DNA from: an uncultured Bacilli bacterium | GTDB taxonomy: Bacteria > Bacillota_I > Bacilli_A > RF39 > UBA660 | Direction of reading: 5' to 3' | DNA length: 34,022 nt | NCBI GenBank assembly: GCA_934122275.1 | Contig: CAKOWI010000010.1 | Coordinates: 1-34,022 of the forward strand | Part shown: positions 31,081 through 34,022 of the stretch, piece after piece | How the letters are laid out: the number at the start of each line of letters is the position of its first letter | How positions within the stretch are numbered: position 1 is the first letter of the stretch | The notes under the pieces: generated by a model | The model's database searches: none | What the model was told of the DNA's origin: nothing | Seen by the model: only the letters and a program-made list of their open reading frames with translations | Made by a program: the position numbers and the translations under genes

Positions 31081-31267
31081 TAAGTATGATATTGGAACGA
31101 TTGTTCAAATGAAAAAAACGCATCCTTGCGGGTGTGATAAGTTTAAAATTGTTAGAACAGGTGTGGATATTAAAATCACATGTGAAAAGTGTGGTAGAAC
31201 TATAATGCTTGATAGATTAAGCTTTAATAAAAGGGTTAAAAAGGTGTTGGAGGTGCAAAATGATTAA
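31073..31267 (+). CDS. DUF951 small zinc-ribbon-like protein
   Basis: 64 aa. DUF951 pattern: YDIGTIVQMKKTHPCGCDKFKIVRTGVDIKI then CEKCGRTIMLDR. Four Cys (CGC and CEKC) could bind zinc. This is the YyzM-type protein found beside parAB and mscS in Bacilli; function unknown, nucleic-acid binding is plausible. Its ATG lies in the end of mscS and its stop lies in the next start, both as ATGATTAA. Confidence 0.88.
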   Translation: MINKYDIGTIVQMKKTHPCGCDKFKIVRTGVDIKITCEKCGRTIMLDRLSFNKRVKKVLEVQND

Positions 31268-32801
31268 AAATAGTAAAATAAAACGTTCGTTTCATCCGGT
31301 AATGTTTTTCATTTATTTATCCATTTTAGTTATTATAATAAGTGGAATTGCGGATGCTCTTAACTTACAGGTTACTTATGATAGATTAACTACAATTTCT
31401 GGTGAAGTATCAACAACAACTGTTGCTGTTAACTCTTTACTAAGTTTAGATGGTCTTAAGTTTCTACTTACATCAGCATACTCTAATTTAAATGAATTTA
31501 TGCCACTTGGAATGTTTTTAATAGCTACAATAGCTTTTGGAATAGCATTAAATTCTGGTTTTATTAAAGTATTATGTAGGAATTTAACAAGTAAAGTGCC
31601 AAAGTTTGTATTAGTATTTTTATATGCTTTATTTTGTGTATTATTTAGTATAGATAGTAATTTAGGATATGTAATTTTACTTCCAATCGGTGCTGTTTTA
31701 TTTATGGCAATGAATAGAAATCCAATAGGAGGTTTAGCTCTTGGATTTGCTATGACATCAGCAGGACATGGCATTGGATTATTTGCAACTTCTTTGGATT
31801 ATAATTTGCAAAGTTATACAGAAGCTAGTGCTAGATTATTAGATAGTGAATACACGGTTTCATATGGTTCAAACTTAATATTTATGATTATTATTTCAAT
31901 CATAATTTCAGCAGTATGTACATTAATTTGTGAAAAATTACTAGTTAGAATGTTTGGTAGAAATCAAATTGAAGATGATAATGAAACTATGCTTGATGAA
32001 AAGACAGAAAAAAAGGGAATTATAGGTGCATTAATAGCTACTATAGTAATAATAATACCAATAATTATTATGCTTATTCCTTCATCAGGTGATGGATTTG
32101 TAGGTTTATTACTAGATAAGTCACAGTCTAATTATATGCAAATGATATATAGTAGTGATTCACTATTCATTGCTAATATAGTTCCTATTATATCACTTAT
32201 AGTAGGAGTTCAAGGCTTTGTATATGGTGTAATAGCAGGTACTATAAGAAAAATAAGAGATATGGTTAATTTTTCAACTGACTACTTAAAAAAAGTTGGT
32301 GGTGTATTTGTAATAATATTTTTTGCATCACAACTAGTAGCTATAGTTAGAGAAACTAATTTAGGTACTATAATAACTGCATCATTATCAAATGTTGTTG
32401 CAGCATCTAATTTTTCGTTTATACCGCTTGTATTAATTATATTTGTATTTACTATGATCTCAAATGTATTTTATACTGGCTCTGTTGCAAAATGGTCTAT
32501 TATGGCTCCAAATATTATGAACGTTGTAATAAAAGCTAATATTACTCCAGAATTTGCTCAATTAATATTTAGAGCTGGGGATTCTATAACTAATATGATA
32601 ACTCCTTTATTTGTATATTTTGCAATATTTGTAGGTTTTGTTGAAGTATATACTAAAAATAAAAATGATATTAGTATAAAAGAGTGTTATAGAGCAGTAA
32701 TTCCATATTTTTTAACTGTAATGCTAGTATGGATAGCAATGATAATTTGTTGGTATGTTATAGGTCTACCAATAGGTGTTGGAATATATCCTACAGTATA
32801 A
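31260..32801 (+). CDS. AbgT family transporter
   Basis: 513-aa integral membrane protein with about 11-13 helices. It matches the AbgT family (p-aminobenzoyl-glutamate uptake; MtrF and YdaH relatives export sulfonamide-type drugs). The diagnostic stretch is near residues 404-450: TGSVAKWSIMAPN, then TPEFAQLIFRAGDSITNMITP. It follows the family's order of SGS-K-, the PE-Q and the GDS-TN motif. An N-terminal FHPVMFF and a central acidic cytosolic loop (about 238-252) are visible. Substrate cannot be assigned. It is coupled to DUF951 by an 8-base overlap, with GGAGGTG as ribosome binding site. Confidence 0.88.
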   Translation: MIKNSKIKRSFHPVMFFIYLSILVIIISGIADALNLQVTYDRLTTISGEVSTTTVAVNSLLSLDGLKFLLTSAYSNLNEFMPLGMFLIATIAFGIALNSGFIKVLCRNLTSKVPKFVLVFLYALFCVLFSIDSNLGYVILLPIGAVLFMAMNRNPIGGLALGFAMTSAGHGIGLFATSLDYNLQSYTEASARLLDSEYTVSYGSNLIFMIIISIIISAVCTLICEKLLVRMFGRNQIEDDNETMLDEKTEKKGIIGALIATIVIIIPIIIMLIPSSGDGFVGLLLDKSQSNYMQMIYSSDSLFIANIVPIISLIVGVQGFVYGVIAGTIRKIRDMVNFSTDYLKKVGGVFVIIFFASQLVAIVRETNLGTIITASLSNVVAASNFSFIPLVLIIFVFTMISNVFYTGSVAKWSIMAPNIMNVVIKANITPEFAQLIFRAGDSITNMITPLFVYFAIFVGFVEVYTKNKNDISIKECYRAVIPYFLTVMLVWIAMIICWYVIGLPIGVGIYPTV

Positions 32802-32835
32802 TATAAGATAATTTAATGGAATTTATATAGTAAGG

Positions 32836-32885
32836 AGAATTATGGTTTATTTATTGATTTATAAATAAAGTGTAATTCTTTTTTT
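32836..32885 (+). terminator. Long two-part terminator after the AbgT gene
   Basis: Outer arms AGAATTA (32836-32842) / TAATTCT (32873-32879) enclose an inner stem TTTATTTAT (32846-32854) / ATAAATAAA (32861-32869) with symmetric 3-base internal loops, then T to 32885. It marks the end of the par-mscS-AbgT operon. Confidence 0.88.
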
Positions 32886-32900
32886 ATAAGGAGGCATATT

Positions 32901-33725
32901 TTGGACAAACAAGATTATATAAAAAAAGTAGATGAAAAGATAAGTGGTAGTGCAAAAGATATATTATTAAAACAAATCGATTTGTTTTATGAAGCTACTA
33001 ACAACTATAAACAGATATCCCGTAATTTTAAAAAAGGAGATTTAGTTAAGTTAGATAAAGGAACACTTCTTCATGGAACTTATAAAAATATTGAAGGGTT
33101 AGAAAAGATAGCTAAAGAAGGATTAATTTGTGACTTATTTTCAGATGGAAGAAAATCTAAATACCCTATGACGGTTGGGGTTTGGAATTTAAAAAAAGAT
33201 TGTTTATTAAAAGATTATATTGATTTTTATAGTGGTGGAACTATTATGTTTAAGGGTGAAAACTTAAAAGAAACCGCTGTAATTCCATATAGTAAAATGT
33301 CTGATATTATAAATATTGTAATAAGAAATGATTATTTTATGTGGTCTATGGAGCAGACTAAAGAAGCTAGATTTATGCCTAGTTATCAACAGAAAAATGT
33401 ACAAGTGGGTATTATTTTTGATGGTAACAATAAATATGCAAAAGAATTATTAAATGGTGATATTTTAAATAATAACATAAGTGATAAAGATGTTAAACCA
33501 TTCATAAATGAATGGTATTATGAAAAATTTTTAAATGACAGAGAGAATAAAGATGACTTTTTTACTGATAGAGAAAGTGCAATTATATTTGGGCTTCCTT
33601 CATGTTTTATAGAAGGTATTTTAGTTGGTAGAAAATATGAATCTGATGAAAAAATGTTGTCTAAAATAAAAGAACTATTACCAAACTGTTACATTTGTAA
33701 TTTGGATGGAAAGATAATTGCATAA
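32901..33725 (+). CDS. Orphan protein, possible ADP-ribosyltransferase fold
   Basis: 274 aa from TTG 32901, with AAGGAGG 7-8 bases before it; the next Met is far downstream (position 90). No signal or membrane helix. LLHGTYKNIEGLEKIAKEGLI (H58 in HGT) resembles the first conserved strand and helix of H-type ADP-ribosyltransferases (PARP, DarT, Tpt1). Near the end, AIIFGLPSCFIEGILVG (E238) resembles the closing strand segment of that fold. Between them lie several Tyr/Ser candidates but no clear second motif, so this is only a structural guess. I do not otherwise recognise it. It has no adjacent antitoxin: the next ORF is a cut gene. It is flanked by a strong terminator upstream and so has its own unit; AT content is like its neighbours. 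Confidence 0.6.
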   Translation: MDKQDYIKKVDEKISGSAKDILLKQIDLFYEATNNYKQISRNFKKGDLVKLDKGTLLHGTYKNIEGLEKIAKEGLICDLFSDGRKSKYPMTVGVWNLKKDCLLKDYIDFYSGGTIMFKGENLKETAVIPYSKMSDIINIVIRNDYFMWSMEQTKEARFMPSYQQKNVQVGIIFDGNNKYAKELLNGDILNNNISDKDVKPFINEWYYEKFLNDRENKDDFFTDRESAIIFGLPSCFIEGILVGRKYESDEKMLSKIKELLPNCYICNLDGKIIA

Positions 33726-33759
33726 AAACAAATAAAAAATTAAAGAAGGTGTTTCTAAA

Positions 33760-33948
33760 ATGATAAATTACATAGTAGAAAATGAGAAATCTAATTATAA
33801 AGACGAAATAAATAATATAATACTAAGTAATAAGAAAGATATATTTGAGTTTTTTAATTTTCCTAATTTAGATTTATCTTTCAATGTATATATTTATAAA
33901 GATATAGATTCTTTAGTTAAAGGTTTAAAAGAAAGAGGATTTAATTGA
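33760..33948 (+). pseudogene. Gene truncated by an IS3-family insertion (62 codons left)
   Basis: Starts well (AAGAAGGTG before ATG 33760) and reads 62 codons, ending ...LKERGFN followed by TGA at 33946-33948. That TGA is the first base triplet of the likely IS terminal repeat TGAACTTGTC, so the stop is donated by the insertion. The surviving segment is helical, then DLSFNVYIYKDIDSLVKGLKERGF, which looks like the opening strand-helix of a larger enzyme domain. I do not recognise the family. Function is presumably lost. Confidence 0.65.
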
Positions 33949-34022
33949 ACTTGTCAATAAAAAGTAGACACTAAAAGAATATTATTTAAACCCTAGTTGA
34001 GTTTTATAATCAATTGGGGTTT
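33946..34022 (-). mobile_element. End of an IS3-family insertion sequence
   Basis: The terminal repeat begins TGAACTTGTCAATAAAAAGT at 33946 and continues with AGACACTA. This is the TG-start and AAAAGTAGACAC-type end typical of IS3-family elements. On the minus strand, the 3' end of a transposase frame (33982-34022) reads TPIDYKTQLGFK then TAA, the usual OrfB C-terminus. The rest lies outside the window. The exact outer base (33946 or 33952) needs the other end for comparison. Confidence 0.75.
33982..34022 (-). CDS. IS3-family transposase OrfB, C-terminal end only
   Basis: Partial; only the last 12 codons and TAA are in the window: TPIDYKTQLGFK. IS3-family (IS150/IS1138-like) DDE transposases commonly end in a TP-x-E/D-Y-R/K-x-QL pattern. 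The catalytic domain is off the window, so activity cannot be judged. Confidence 0.65.
   Translation of the reverse strand, partial: TPIDYKTQLGFK

Overview
The window is a very AT-rich (roughly 27-30% GC by eye), gene-dense stretch of a low-GC Gram-positive chromosome (Firmicutes, Bacilli-like). The gene order secG-rnr-smpB, rpsF-ssb-rpsR, prfB-yitT-ftsE-ftsX-M23 hydrolase, uvrB-uvrA, lgt-trxB-whiA and parA-parB-mscS-DUF951 is of Bacillus or Clostridium type. The cell makes lipoproteins and peptidoglycan-acting enzymes, so it is walled. The code is standard: TGA ends smpB and serves as the frameshift stop in prfB, and Trp is TGG, so Mycoplasma code 4 does not apply. The extreme AT content and small genes would suit an uncultured gut Bacilli lineage such as RF39, but that placement is inference.

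Layout. 1-273 holds no intact gene; on the minus strand it carries a promoter and a 42-nt 5' half of a tRNA-Trp. 274-3094: RsiV-like DUF3298 protein, ferritin-like metal protein, PrsW-type intramembrane protease and a membrane-anchored D,D-carboxypeptidase. 3205-14231: a nearly pure housekeeping run covering polyprenyl diphosphate synthase, SecG, RNase R, a CapA-like protein, SmpB, S6, SSB, S18, RF2 with its programmed +1 frameshift, YitT, FtsE, FtsX and a secreted M23 hydrolase. 14423-19738 is an accessory island between the hydrolase and uvrB: a 773-aa protein built on 17 near-identical 29-aa repeats, a PlsC-like acyltransferase, and a seven-TM hybrid histidine kinase that lacks its phospho-accepting His. 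19774-32801 returns to core genes (uvrBA, a phage-type ArpU-like regulator, YvlD-like membrane protein, lgt, trxB, whiA, parA, parB, mscS, DUF951, AbgT transporter). 32901-34022: an orphan possibly of ADP-ribosyltransferase fold, then a gene cut by an IS3-family element whose transposase end runs off the window.

How the genes work together. FtsE/FtsX and the coiled-coil M23 protein form the usual division-coupled hydrolase module. SmpB and RNase R serve ribosome rescue. S6/SSB/S18 share a leader that looks like the S6:S18 autoregulatory RNA. ParA/ParB and WhiA belong to chromosome segregation and division control.

The strongest candidate for something undescribed is the repeat protein at 14423-16744. 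It is an alpha-solenoid candidate with an mTERF-like N-terminus. Its repeats are almost invariant except at a few positions (notably 17, 20, 25 and 29), and its DNA shows recent tandem duplication. This is the architecture expected of a modular binding protein, although its ligand cannot be read from the sequence.
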